From JALYOC01 sp036675345 (GTDB lineage Bacteria; Myxococcota; Myxococcia; Myxococcales; Myxococcaceae), in assembly GCA_036675345.1 (NCBI GenBank), contig JAKFFE010000018.1, positions 62,001 through 126,000 of the forward strand: DNA of 64,000 nt, given 5' to 3'. The notes under the pieces were generated by a model, which saw nothing but the letters and a program-made list of their open reading frames with translations, was not told where the DNA came from and did no database searches. Every line of letters begins with the position of its first letter. Within the stretch, counting starts at the first letter, position 1. A program made the position numbers and the translations under genes. Below are positions 1-11,300 of the stretch, in pieces.

Positions 1-1
1 G

Positions 2-3000
2 CGGAGCCCGTTCTACCTGAACGCCACCGCGCGCCCGTGGCTGCGCAGCGAGCGCCACCCGCGACGGGCCTCGGTCAGCGCCTTCGGGTTCGGGGGTTCG
101 AACTTCCACCTCACCCTGGAGGAGTACGAGGGCAAGGCGCCGCGTCCGGCTCGGGTCCGTCCCCCGGGGGGCGAGCTGGTGTTGCTGTCCGGGCCAAGCG
201 CGGAGTCGGTGGCGGAGCAGTGTCGCGTGCTCGCGCGCGATGGGGATCTGGAGGGGATGCTTGCCTTCCTGGCGCGCTCCACCCAGGAGGCGTTCGACGC
301 CAGCGCTCCGGCGCGATTGGCCATCTTCGTGGAGTCGCCGCAGGTGCTGGGGCGCAAGCTGACCCTGGCCGCGGAGCAGCTGGCCCAGGGGAAGGAGTTC
401 TCGCTGCCCGGAGGCATCGACTTCGCGCTGGGCGCGCCGGCCGGTCCGGTGGCGTTCCTCTTTCCGGGACAGGGCAGCCAGTACCTGCGGATGGGCGCGG
501 ATCTGGCGATGGGGCTGGAGCCGGCGCAGCGGGCCTGGGAGCGCGCGGTGGCAGTCCCGCTGGGAGCGCCGCAGCGGCTGAGCGAAGTGGTGTTCCCCAA
601 GGCGGCCTTCGACGACGCGGCTCGGGAGGCGCAGCAGGAGACGCTCACCGCCACCGAGTGGGCGCAGCCGGCGATCGGCGCGATGAGCCTGGCGCTGCTG
701 GAGGTGCTGGAGGAGGTGGGCGTGAAGCCCGCGGCGATGGCCGGGCACAGCTTCGGGGAAGCCACCGCGCTGTGTGCGGCGGGAGCGCTGTCCAAGGACG
801 ACTTCCTGCGGGTGGCGCGCAAGCGCGGAGAGCTGATGAAGGAGGCGGCCCGGGTCCCCGGCGCGATGACCTCGGTCAGCGGCCGTCGGGAGGAGCTGGA
901 ACCGCTGCTGGCGGAGTGGAGGTCCGAGGTGGTGGTGGCCAACCACAACAGCCCCAACCAGCTGGTGCTGGCCGGGACGGTGGAGGCGATCGCCGAGGTG
1001 GAGGAAAGGCTGGGCGCGCGGGGAGTGGACTGCTCACGCCTCAAGGTCGCCACCGCCTTCCATTCGCCCCTGGTCAGCCCGGCCAGCATTCCGTTCCGGG
1101 AGTTCCTCTCCGGGATCGAGCTGAGCTCCACCGGGATCGACGTGCTGGGGACTGCCAGCGCGGCCCCCTACCCGTCCTCGCCGGACGCGATCCGGGACAC
1201 CCTGGCGCAGCAGTTGGCGGCGCCGGTTCGGTTCGTGGATCAGATCGAAGCGCTGTATGCGCGAGGGATCCGCGTGTTCGTGGAGGTGGGCCCGGGCCGG
1301 GTGCTGACCGGGCTGGTGGGGCACATCCTCAAGAAGCGCCCCCACCGGGCGATCGCGCTGGATCGTCGCGGCGGCGCGGGGTTCGAGACCCTCAGCCAGG
1401 GATTGGGACTGCTGTCCGTCTCCGGGGTCCCGGTCGACTACCGCCGGCTGTGGGCCAACTACGCGCCGGCCCAGGATCCGCGGACCCGGAAGAAGCCGGC
1501 GATGACCCTCAAGATCAACGGGTCCAGCTACGGGAAGCCGTATCCGCCCGCGGAGGGCGCGGCCGCCCTGCCCAAGCCGAACCTCCTTCCGCCGGCGCCG
1601 ACCGTCAGTGCCGCCCCCCGCCCGACCACCCCCGAGATCGCACCGATGAGCGCCTCTACGCCCCTCCCTCCGCCGCCGGCGACACCCGCGGTCGAGCCTT
1701 CCCCGTCGCTTTCGCCCCAGGTCGATTCGAACCTGGCACTGGCCTGGGTCCAGGCGTTCCAGGAGAGTCAGCGCCAGACTGCCGAAGCCCACGCCGCGTT
1801 CCAGCGCGCGATGACCGAGAGCCACACCGCGTTCCTGCGCTCCGCGGATCAGTCGCTGCACGGACTGGCTGCATTGCTCGGACGAGGCGCCGGGGTCCCC
1901 AGTGCACTGACTGGGTCCCAGCCAATGGCTCAGCCGTTCGCGGCTCAGCCGATGGCGCAGCCGTTCGCAGCCCAGCCGATGCCGCAGACCCACGCGGCCC
2001 CGCCGATGCCGCAGCCTTACGCGGCCCAGCCGATGCCGCAGCCTTACGCGGCCCAGCCGATGCCGCAGCCTTACGCGGCTCAGCCGATGCCGCAGCCTTA
2101 CGCGGCCCAGCCGATGCCGCAGCCTTACGCGGCTCAGCCGATGGCTCAGCCCTTCGCGGCTCAATCGATGCCGCCGCCCGCGGCGCACGGGCACCCTGTC
2201 CCGTCTAGCGCCCACCCGGCTCGCAGTGCGGTCTCTCCGGAATCGGCTTCTGTCGCGGGTCACGCGAAGGCGATCCCCTCCAGCGGTGGCCCCGGACTCT
2301 CTTCCGCGGAGCTGGAGTTACTCCTGCTTAGCGTGGTCGCGGAGAAGACTGGCTACCCGCAGGAGATGATCGGCCTGGACATGGATCTGGAGGCCGACCT
2401 CGGAGTCGACTCCATCAAGCGGGTCCAGATCCTCGCCGCCACCCTCGAGCGGGCCCCGGGTCTCCCCGAGGTCGGCGCCAACAAGATGGCCGCGCTGCGG
2501 ACTCTGCGAGAGATCCTCGCCCTGCTCGGCGCCGAGCTCTCGGCCAGCCCCTCGGTCCGCGCCCCACAATCCAACGGCGCCTCTTCGCAGCCGCCGGTCC
2601 ACGGGGCCCCAGTGGGTCCGCTCGCCGGCGCCCCTGCTCCGCGGGCTCCTGCTCTCGGCGGATCCGCCTCACACGCATCTGCCAACGGCCCCTCGCACGC
2701 TCCTGCCAACGGTTCATCGACCGCGCACGGACCCGCTACCGGCGCCACCGTCGCGCTCTCCCGCTCGGACCTGGAGTCCCTGCTGCTGGGCGTGGTGGCC
2801 GAGAAGACCGGCTATCCCAAGGAGATGATCGGCCTGGACATGGATCTGGAGGCCGACCTGGGGGTGGACTCCATCAAGCGGGTGCAGATCCTCGCCGCCA
2901 CTCTGGAGCGCGCTCCCGGGCTTCCGGAGGTGGGCGCCAACAAGATGGCCGCGCTGCGCACCCTCCGCGAGATCCTCTCGCTGCTGGGCGCCGAGCTGGC

Positions 3001-5359
3001 CGGCCACGCTGCTCCCACTCCCCCGGTCGTGGCGGTGGCTTCATTATCGGCCCCCGCCGCGCCCCCGCCGGTGACCTCCATGAAGGTTGAGTCCGGGGGC
3101 CGGCTGATCACCGAGCGACTGGAGGCCAGGGCGGTTGAGGCGCCGGCGCTGGGGCTCGGCACCCCGGGGCTGTTTGGTTCCCAGCCCTGTCTGGTCACCG
3201 ACGACGGCCACGGCGTCGGCGCGGCGCTGGTGGAGTTGCTCAACGCCCACGGCGCCCAGGCGAAGCTGACCCGGAGGATCCCCGAGGATTCGGCGGTGCG
3301 TGCGGTCATCTCCCTCGAGGGGCTGACCGCGACGGGTTCGATCACGGACGCGGTCTCGGCGAACCAGGCTGCCTTCGGCGTGGCCCGCGGAATCGCCCGC
3401 CGCTTCGCCTCCGAGGGCGGCACCTTCATCACCGTGCAGGACACCGGCGGGGATTTCGGGCTGTCGGGATCCGACCGCGCCTGGCTGGCCGGTCCTTCGG
3501 CGCTGGCTCGCACCGCCCGGGCGGAGTGGCCCCGCGCGGTGGTCCGGGCATTGGACGTGGAGCGGTCGGGGCGTCCTGCGGCGGAGATCGCGCGGGTGCT
3601 CTTCGACGAACTGATCGGCGGCGGGCTGGAGGTCGAGGCCGGACTCAAGGCAGACGGCCGTCGGCTGACCTTGGCGACGGAGAGGGCAGCCCTGCCTGAG
3701 GACGCGGGGATGCCACTGGACTCCGACTCGGTGGTGGTCGCCTCCGGGGGAGCCCGGGGCGTGACCGCCGACTGTCTGATCGCGCTGGCCCGGAGTGCCG
3801 GGTGCAAGTTCCTGCTGCTGGGTCGCTCGGTTTTGGCCGAAGGCGAGCTCCCGGTGGAGACCGGTGCGGCGCTCAAGTCGCTGTTGTTGGCCCAGGCCCG
3901 GGCGCGGGGCGAGACCCCCTCCCCCTCCGAGCTGGGGCGGCGCGCAGAAGAAGTGGAGGCCGGCCGCGCCATTCGCCGCACCCTCTCGGAGATCACCACG
4001 GCCGGAGGAGAGGCGCGGTACCTCTCGGTGGACATCTCCGATCAGGCGGCAGTGAAGGCGGCGCTGACGCAGGCGCGCGCCTGGGGGCCGATCCGGGGCG
4101 TGGTCCACGGCGCCGGCGTGCTGGCCGACAAGCGGATCGAGGACAAGACCGACGCGCAGTGGGCGCGGGTGTTCGGCACCAAGGTGCTTGGACTGCACGC
4201 TCTGCTCGAGGCGACCCGGGAGGACGACCTCTCCTTGCTGCTGCTCTTCTCCTCGGTGGCCGCGCGCTGGGGCAACCCTGGTCAGTGCGACTACGCGATG
4301 GCCAACGAAGTGCTGAACAAGGTCGCCGCCCTGGAGCAGGCGCGCCGGGGCCGGAGCTGCCGGGTGCGTTCGCTGGGTTGGGGTCCGTGGAACGGGGGCA
4401 TGGTCGATGCCGCGCTCAGCGAGCGATTCGCCTCGGCGGGCGTGCCGCTCCTGGACATCCAGGAAGGCACCCGGCGCTTCCTCCGGGAGCTCTCGGTCGC
4501 GACCACCCGGCCGGAGGTGCTGCTGTTCGCCAGCGTGGAGGGACCGCCGGGAGCCTCGGAGCCCACCGAGGTGGTGGCGGAGGTCCACCTCGACCGCAGC
4601 TCCCACCCGTTCCTGGATGGACACCGGGTGCAGGGCACGGCGGTGGTCCCGGTGGCGCTGTGCCTGGAGTGGTTCGGGCGGGTGGCCCACGCCCTGAGGC
4701 CGAAGCTGACCCTGGTCTCCTGTCACGACGTGCAGGTGCTGCAGGGGATCCGGCTGCAGGGCTTCGATCATGGGGGCGACACCCTCTCCGTGCGCGCGCG
4801 GATGAGCGGCGCGGACCGGCTGGAATTCGAGCTCCTCGGTGCGGACGGGACCCGGCACTACCGGGCGAAGGGCTCGCTGGCCAGCAGCCCGGCTCGCGGC
4901 GAAACCACCGCCCCCGCGGTCTCTGGGCTCTCTCCCTGGACCGGAGAGATCTACGACGGCCGGGTCCTGTTCCACGGCGTCGACTTCCAGGTGATCGAGT
5001 CGGTGAAGGGGATCTCGGACACGGCCCTCACCGCGCAGGTCGGCGGGCTGCAGGGACGGTCGTGGCCCGGCAGCTGGCGGTTGGATCCCGGACTGCTGGA
5101 CGGCGTGCTCCAGCTGGCGCTGCTGTGGACGATGCACCGGTTGGGAGGTGCTGGCCTGCCCACCTCCATCGAGTCGGTCCACCTCCACGCGGCGGGACCG
5201 ATCCAGGGTTCGGTGCGCTGCATCCTGCAGGGGCGGTCGGCTGCGCGGGGACGGTCGGTCAGCGACGTGCTCTGCGTCGCCGCGGATGGAACGGTGGTCG
5301 CCGAGCTGCGCGGCATCGAGGTCCACGTGCTGCCGCAGAGCCCGGGAAGGGCTGCCTGA
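2..5359 (+). CDS. pfaA: PUFA synthase subunit PfaA (Pfa2-type), 3' part: KS(end)-AT-ACP-ACP-KR-DH
   Basis: The frame is open from base 2, so the N-terminal ketosynthase lies upstream; 1785 residues are present. In order I see the KS C-terminus (GFGGSNFHL near residue 30), an acyltransferase (GHSFGEA, Ser250), a Pro/Gln-rich linker, two near-identical acyl carrier domains (LGVDSIKR, phosphopantetheine Ser804 and Ser957), a ketoreductase (GGARGV, active-site Tyr1431 in CDYAMANE) and a C-terminal polyketide-type dehydratase (HRVQGTAVVP, His1541; DGVLQ). This order is the PfaA/Pfa2 architecture of iterative PUFA synthases, which load malonyl units and carry, reduce and dehydrate the growing chain in the cytoplasm. 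The two carrier domains are few; characterised systems usually have more. The stop lies 3 nt before pfaC, so the two are co-transcribed. The enoyl reductase PfaD/Pfa1 is expected upstream and is not in the window. Confidence 0.93.
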   Translation, partial: RSPFYLNATARPWLRSERHPRRASVSAFGFGGSNFHLTLEEYEGKAPRPARVRPPGGELVLLSGPSAESVAEQCRVLARDGDLEGMLAFLARSTQEAFDASAPARLAIFVESPQVLGRKLTLAAEQLAQGKEFSLPGGIDFALGAPAGPVAFLFPGQGSQYLRMGADLAMGLEPAQRAWERAVAVPLGAPQRLSEVVFPKAAFDDAAREAQQETLTATEWAQPAIGAMSLALLEVLEEVGVKPAAMAGHSFGEATALCAAGALSKDDFLRVARKRGELMKEAARVPGAMTSVSGRREELEPLLAEWRSEVVVANHNSPNQLVLAGTVEAIAEVEERLGARGVDCSRLKVATAFHSPLVSPASIPFREFLSGIELSSTGIDVLGTASAAPYPSSPDAIRDTLAQQLAAPVRFVDQIEALYARGIRVFVEVGPGRVLTGLVGHILKKRPHRAIALDRRGGAGFETLSQGLGLLSVSGVPVDYRRLWANYAPAQDPRTRKKPAMTLKINGSSYGKPYPPAEGAAALPKPNLLPPAPTVSAAPRPTTPEIAPMSASTPLPPPPATPAVEPSPSLSPQVDSNLALAWVQAFQESQRQTAEAHAAFQRAMTESHTAFLRSADQSLHGLAALLGRGAGVPSALTGSQPMAQPFAAQPMAQPFAAQPMPQTHAAPPMPQPYAAQPMPQPYAAQPMPQPYAAQPMPQPYAAQPMPQPYAAQPMAQPFAAQSMPPPAAHGHPVPSSAHPARSAVSPESASVAGHAKAIPSSGGPGLSSAELELLLLSVVAEKTGYPQEMIGLDMDLEADLGVDSIKRVQILAATLERAPGLPEVGANKMAALRTLREILALLGAELSASPSVRAPQSNGASSQPPVHGAPVGPLAGAPAPRAPALGGSASHASANGPSHAPANGSSTAHGPATGATVALSRSDLESLLLGVVAEKTGYPKEMIGLDMDLEADLGVDSIKRVQILAATLERAPGLPEVGANKMAALRTLREILSLLGAELAGHAAPTPPVVAVASLSAPAAPPPVTSMKVESGGRLITERLEARAVEAPALGLGTPGLFGSQPCLVTDDGHGVGAALVELLNAHGAQAKLTRRIPEDSAVRAVISLEGLTATGSITDAVSANQAAFGVARGIARRFASEGGTFITVQDTGGDFGLSGSDRAWLAGPSALARTARAEWPRAVVRALDVERSGRPAAEIARVLFDELIGGGLEVEAGLKADGRRLTLATERAALPEDAGMPLDSDSVVVASGGARGVTADCLIALARSAGCKFLLLGRSVLAEGELPVETGAALKSLLLAQARARGETPSPSELGRRAEEVEAGRAIRRTLSEITTAGGEARYLSVDISDQAAVKAALTQARAWGPIRGVVHGAGVLADKRIEDKTDAQWARVFGTKVLGLHALLEATREDDLSLLLLFSSVAARWGNPGQCDYAMANEVLNKVAALEQARRGRSCRVRSLGWGPWNGGMVDAALSERFASAGVPLLDIQEGTRRFLRELSVATTRPEVLLFASVEGPPGASEPTEVVAEVHLDRSSHPFLDGHRVQGTAVVPVALCLEWFGRVAHALRPKLTLVSCHDVQVLQGIRLQGFDHGGDTLSVRARMSGADRLEFELLGADGTRHYRAKGSLASSPARGETTAPAVSGLSPWTGEIYDGRVLFHGVDFQVIESVKGISDTALTAQVGGLQGRSWPGSWRLDPGLLDGVLQLALLWTMHRLGGAGLPTSIESVHLHAAGPIQGSVRCILQGRSAARGRSVSDVLCVAADGTVVAELRGIEVHVLPQSPGRAA
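1919..2161 (+). repeat. In-frame 27-bp tandem repeat, nine copies (QPMPQPYAA-type)
   Basis: Nine consecutive 27-bp units encode the nonapeptide QPMPQPYAA or close variants (QPMAQPFAA, QPMPQTHAA, PPMPQPYAA); a degenerate tenth unit follows. They form the linker between the AT and first ACP of PfaA. The middle copies are almost identical at DNA level, which suggests recent expansion by slippage or unequal recombination. Changes in copy number keep the frame. A flexible tether for the carrier domains is the simplest reading. Confidence 0.95.
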
Positions 5360-5362
5360 CCC

Positions 5363-8300
5363 GTGAGGTCCCGGTTCTCCCCCATCGCCATCGTCGGCCA
5401 GGCCTGTGTCCTGCCCGGCGCGCTCTCTCCCTCCGAGCTGTGGACGCTGGCCCTGGAGGGGCGAAGCGCTCTCTCCCAGGTTCCGGAAGGCCGCTGGGGC
5501 GTAGACCGCGCGCTGATGCTGGCGAAGCCGGGTGAGGACCGCCGCGATCGGGCGATCTCGGATCGCGGCGGATACGTCCAGGGCTTTGAGCAGGTGTTCG
5601 ATCCGGCCGGGTTCGCGCTCCCGGCGGAGACGCTGGCGGGGCTGGATCCGTTGTTCCGCTGGCTGCTGCACACCGGTCGCGAGGCGTTGCGCGAGGCCCG
5701 CTTCGCCGGGGACCTGACGCGGGCAGGCGCCATCGTCGGCAACCTCTCCTATCCCTCGTCGTCCCTCTCCGCGTTCGCGGAGCGGACCTGGCTGTCGAAG
5801 GACGCGGCGGGTTCGGAGGCCCTCCTCCGGCTTGGTCTGCCGGCCGTCGACCCGCGCAATCGCTTCATGTCCGGCCTTCCCGCCCACCTGTTGGCGCAGG
5901 CGCTGGGCCTGGGCGCGGGGGCGTTCGCGCTGGATGCCGCCTGCGCCTCTTCGCTCTACGCGATCAAGCTGGCCTGCGATGCGCTCCAGGAGGACCGGGC
6001 GGATCTGATGCTGGCAGGAGCGGTGAACCGCGCCGACCTGTTGTTCCTGCACACCGGGTTCACCGCGCTGGGCGCGCTGAGCCCCAGCGGCCAGAGCCGG
6101 CCCTTCCACGCCGACGCCGACGGGCTGGTGCCGGGCGAGGGCGCGGCGCTGGTGGCGCTGCGCCGGCTGGAGGACGCCGAGCGCGACGGGAGCCGGATCC
6201 TGGGCATCATCCGCGGCATCGGCCTCTCCAACGACGGACGGGGACGGGGAATGCTGGTCCCCTCCACCGACGGTCAGGTCCGCGCGCTGGAGGCGGCGTA
6301 CCGCTCGTCGGGATTGGAGCCGAGGTCGGTCTCCTACCTGGAGTGCCACGCCACCGGCACCCCGGTGGGCGATTCGGTCGAGGTGCAGACGCTTTCCCGG
6401 GTGTTCGCTGGCGAGGTTCAGATCCCGATCGGCTCGCTCAAGGCCAACCTGGGGCACCTGATCACCGCCGCGGGTGCGGGCGGGCTGATCAAGGTTCTCG
6501 GTGCACTGCGGGCGGGAGTGCTGCCGCCTTCTCCTCCCCTGGACCGGGTGACCCCGGCGCTGCAGGGCGCGCCGCTGAGGTTGCTGGAAGTGTCAGAGCC
6601 GTGGTCCGCCTCCCGGCACGGTCCACGGCGAGCAGGCGTCAGTGCCTTCGGGTTCGGCGGCAACAACGCGCACCTGATCGTCGAAGAGGCCGGCGAGCGA
6701 CGGGCCCACAGCTCCGTCCGGACCGCGCCCGGTCCGGCGCGACCGCCGGTGGCCCTGGTGGCATTGGGTGCGCGGGTGGCCAGCCACCAGAGCGCCGCGG
6801 AGTTCGCGGCCGCGCTCCTCACCGGCGCGTCCGCGGTGACGGAGCAGGGGGCGCAGGCCCGGCAGGTGACCCTCTCCCTGGAGGGGCTGCGTTTCCCACC
6901 GACGGATCTGGCGGAGACCCTGCCGCAGCAGTTGATGGTGCTGGCCGCGGCGCGAGAGGCATTGGGTCAGTTGGCTCCGCTGTCGCACCAGCGAACTGGG
7001 GTCTACGTCGGAATGCAGTGCGACGCGGAGATTGCCCGTCACGGTGCCCGCTGGCGCGCAGCGGGCTGGGCCCAGCGACTGGAGGCCGATCCGACCTGGT
7101 TGAACCGTGCCCGGGAGGGCTTCGTCCGGTTGCTGGGAGCCGCGGGCGTGGTGGGGGCGATGCCGAACATCCCGGCCAACCGTCTGTGCAGTCAGTTCGA
7201 CCTGCAGGCGGTGGGCTTCACCGTCTCCGCGGAGGAGCTCTCCGGGGTGCGGGCGCTGGAGCTGGCCCGCTCGGCGCTGGAGCGCGGGGAGATCGACGCC
7301 GCGCTGATTGGCGCGGTGGACCTCTCGGCCGAGGAGGTCCACGGCGCTGCCGCCCAGGCGGTCCTCGGGCCGGAGCGGCGGGTGGGCGGCGATGCGGCGG
7401 TAGTGCTGGTCGCCAAGCGACTGGAGGACGCACTGCGTGCCGGCGACCCGGTGCTGGCGGTGTTGCGCGATTCGCCCGCCCAGCCGGGCGAGGCACTCCG
7501 CCTTGGAGATGGCGAGGGCGCCACCGGACTGGCTCCTCTATTCGGCCATCCGCATGCGGCGTCGGGACTGCTGCACGTGGCTGCCGCGGCGCTGTGCTGC
7601 GCCCACCGGGCACGTCCAGGCGAGCGAGGATTGAAGCCCTGGCTCACCGAAGGATCCCGACGGGCACAGGTGACGATCACCGCGCTGGGCGACCAGGCCG
7701 CGACCGTGTGGCTAGAGGAGGCGCCTGCGAAGGCCCGACGCCCCGGACCGGTGCTGGTGGACGAGACCGGACGGAACGACCCCGACGGTTTCCTCTCTCA
7801 GCTTGCCGGGATGGCAAAGCCGCTCACGCCCCCGCTGCTCACCTTCCCCGCACATGGCGCGCCGGCACGCCTTTCTCCGATCGAGAACGCGATGGCCTCT
7901 CTCCCTTCCGACGCTGTTTCCGAGACCGGAGGCCCGGCCTTCCAGGTGATGGAGCCCGCTCCGTACCTTCCTCCGATTGGTCAGGCACCGATCCCGGCGC
8001 GTTCGGTTCCTGCGCCGAGCGGACCTCCGGCGGGCGGGACTCTCGAGACCTCGGCCACGGCGCATCTGGCAGCTCCGGTGCGCTCAGTCCTGGAGGGTCA
8101 TCAGGCCTATCGAAGCCAGATCGCCCGGACCCATCAGGAGTTCCTGGCCGACCAGGCCGCGCTTCATCAGCAGTTCCTGATTGGGCGCGAGCAGGCGATG
8201 GCCGTGCTCCTGGGCGGGAGCGTGCCGTCGCCCTCTTCGACGGCCCGGTCCGGCGCCGAAGTGTCGAGGCCGATCCGTTCCACGCCAGCGGCCGGCGCTG

Positions 8301-11300
8301 TGCAGCCGAGGCCGTCCACTCCGGCATCCTCGACGATCGCCGGCGCTGAGCGGATCCCACCGAGCTCCTACACCTCCGCGGACACTGCGGTGCCCGGCGC
8401 CACCCAGCCAAGGCCTCCCCCCCGCGCGTCCATCGACGGCGCAGTAACCGGCCGCTCCTTCTCCCGCGCCGAGCTGGAGGTCCACGCCTCCGGCAAGATC
8501 TCCGAGCTCTTCGGACCGGCCTTCGCCTCCCAGGATGAGCACGCGATCCAGGTCCGGATGCCCCAGCCTCCCCTGCTGCTGGCGGACCGGGTGGTGGGCC
8601 TGAGGGCCGAACCGGGATCGATGGGCCTGGGCACCGTCTGGACCGAGACCGACGTCCGCGAGGACTCCTGGTTCCTCAACCGGGGGCTCATGCCCGCCGG
8701 GGTGATGATCGAGGCCGGGCAGGCCGATCTGTTCCTGATCTCCTACCTGGGCGTGGACGCCTTCAACCGCGGCACGCGCGCCTACCGGTTGCTGGGGTGC
8801 GAGCTCACCTACCACGGGTCGCTTCCTCGCCCGGGTGACACCCTCCGCTACGACATCCACATCGACGGCCACGCCCGGCAGGCCGACACCCGGCTCTTCT
8901 TCTTCCACTACGACTGCGTGATCGACGGGCGGCCCGCGCTCACCGTGCGCAATGGCCAGGCGGGCTTCTTCAGTCGGGAGGAGCTGGACGACTCCGCGGG
9001 CGTGTTGTGGAAGCCGCAGGACCAGGCGATTGCTCCCAACGCCCGTCTCGATCCTCCGGCGGTGACGTGTCAGCGGACAACGTTCTCCGCAGAGCAGGTC
9101 CGCGCCTTCTCCGGAGGCGACCTCTTCGCCTGCTTTGGCCCCGGCTTCGAGCGCGGCCAGACCCACGTCCGCACCCCGTCGATCCAGCCGGGCAAGATGC
9201 AGCTGTTCGAGAGCGTGGAACAGTTCGACCCCCGAGGCGGGCCGTGGGGGCGCGGGTACCTCAAGGTCCAGCTGCCGATCCACCCCGACGACTGGTTCTT
9301 CCAGGGCCACTTCAAGAACGATCCCTGCATGCCCGGCACCTTGATGTTCGAGGGCTGTCTGCAGGCGATGGCCTTCTACCTGGCCGGCCTGGGGCACACC
9401 CTCCAGCGCGACGGTTGGCGGTTCGAGCCGGTACCGGAAGAGACCTACCGGCTGCAGTGCCGCGGACAGGTGCTGCCCAGTTCCCGTGAGCTGACCTGCG
9501 AGCTGTTCGTGGAGGAGGTCCACGACGGCCCCTACCCCACCGTCTATGCGGACCTGCTGGGCACCGTGGACGGACACAAGGCCTTCCATGCACGTCGGGT
9601 CGGCCTGCGGCTGGTGCCGGATTGGCCGCTCTCCAGCCGCGCCCAGCTCCCCCCGTCTGAGGCGCCCCCTGCCAGCTCCGCGCTGGCGGTGGCAGAGGTC
9701 AACGGGTTCCGCTTCGACTTCGAATCGCTGCTGGCCTGCGCCTGGGGCAAGCCCTCCGCCGCCTTCGGACCGATGTACGAGGTGTTCGACGGAACCCGGC
9801 GGGTGGCCCGCCTCCCCGGCCCGCCCTACCACTTCATGAGCCGGGTCTCGCAGGTGGAGGGCGAGCTGGGTCGGTGCGAGGCCGGAGCGACGGTGGAGAT
9901 CGCCTACGACGTCCCCGCCGACGCCTGGTACTTCCGCGAGAACGGCCACCCCACCATGCCCTTCGCGGTGCTGCTGGAGGCGGTGCTGCAGCCTTGCGGC
10001 TGGCTGGCCAGCTACGTGGGCAGCGCGCTGCTGGGCACCGAGGATCTGGCGTTCCGCAACCTCGACGGCAGCGGGCAGGTGCTGGCGGAGGTGCCGCCTG
10101 GCACCGGCACCCTGCGCACCCGCGTCACCCTGAAGAGCGTCTCGCGCTCGGCGGGGATGATCCTCGAGTTCTTCGAGGTGCAGTGCTTCGCCGGGGACAC
10201 GCTGGTCTACAAGCTGGAGACCGGCTTCGGGTTCTTCCCGAAGGCCGCGCTGGAGAACCAGGTGGGGCTGCCCTCCCGCCCGGCAGACCGGGCGCTGCTG
10301 GAGTTCCCGTCCAACTTCGACGTCGATCTCCGTGCCCGCCCCGAACGCTATTGCGCGGGCACCCTGCGGCTCGCGGAGCCGATGCTCCTGATGATCGACC
10401 GGGTCACCGCTTTCGAACCGCAGGGCGGCAAGGCGGGCCTGGGCTTCTTGCGCGCAGAGAAGGACGTGGACCCCGGAGAGTGGTTCTTCAAGGCCCACTT
10501 CTTCCAGGATCCGGTGCAGCCCGGCTCACTCGGCCTGGAGGCGATGATCCAGTTGCTGCAGTTCTTCATGATCCAGCAGGGGCTGGGGGATGGAATGATC
10601 TCGCCGCGCTTCGAGTCGATCGCGCTCGAGGTCCCGATGACCTGGAAGTACCGCGGGCAGGTGATCCCCTCCAACCGCCGCATCGTCACCACCCTGGAGA
10701 TCCTGGAGGTGCGGCGCGACGAGAGAGGCCCGCTGGCGATCGGCGAGGCGTCGCTGTGGGTGGATGGCAAGCGCATCTACCAGGCGACGGGGTTGGGGAT
10801 GCGGATCGTGGAAGAGCGACCGGTGCCACGCCGCTCCCCCCACACCTCGGAGACCCGGGACTACTGGCGGAAGTTGTTCGGCGTCACCGCCGGCCCGGTG
10901 GAGGACGTCAACGGCGGCCTCTTGGATCGGTTCCTGCGCACGGTCCACGTCACCGATCCCCGGGTGCTGGACCAGGCGCGAGCAGGCGGGGTCCTGTTCC
11001 TGGCCAACCACCAGACCGCGGTGGAGTCGACCGCGTTTGCCCTGGTGGCCTCGGCGCTGACCCGCCAGCCGGTGCTGATCCTGGCCAAGGTGGAGAACAA
11101 CGCCCACTGGCTTCATCTGCTGATGAAGCACACCTTCGCCTATCCGGGGCTGTTCGATCCCCAGATGACCCGCGGGTTCGATCGCAGCAACCCCGCGTCG
11201 CTGCCGGAGATCATCTCCGGCCTGTCCCGGCAGATGGTGGACACCGGCCGCAGCGTGATGATCCACGTCGAGGGGACCCGGTCCCAAAGCTGCCGGGAGA

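Noticed and set aside
1919..2161. 27-bp repeats considered as a CRISPR array
   Set aside because: The repeats are contiguous without spacers, in frame and inside PfaA; no cas gene is near.
3044..6457. Very long open frame of 1137 codons on the minus strand across pfaA/pfaC
   Set aside because: It is antisense to clear domains in PfaA and PfaC, and its product is Arg/Gln/Gly-rich nonsense typical of third-codon GC shadow frames. The same holds for the other long antisense frames in the window.
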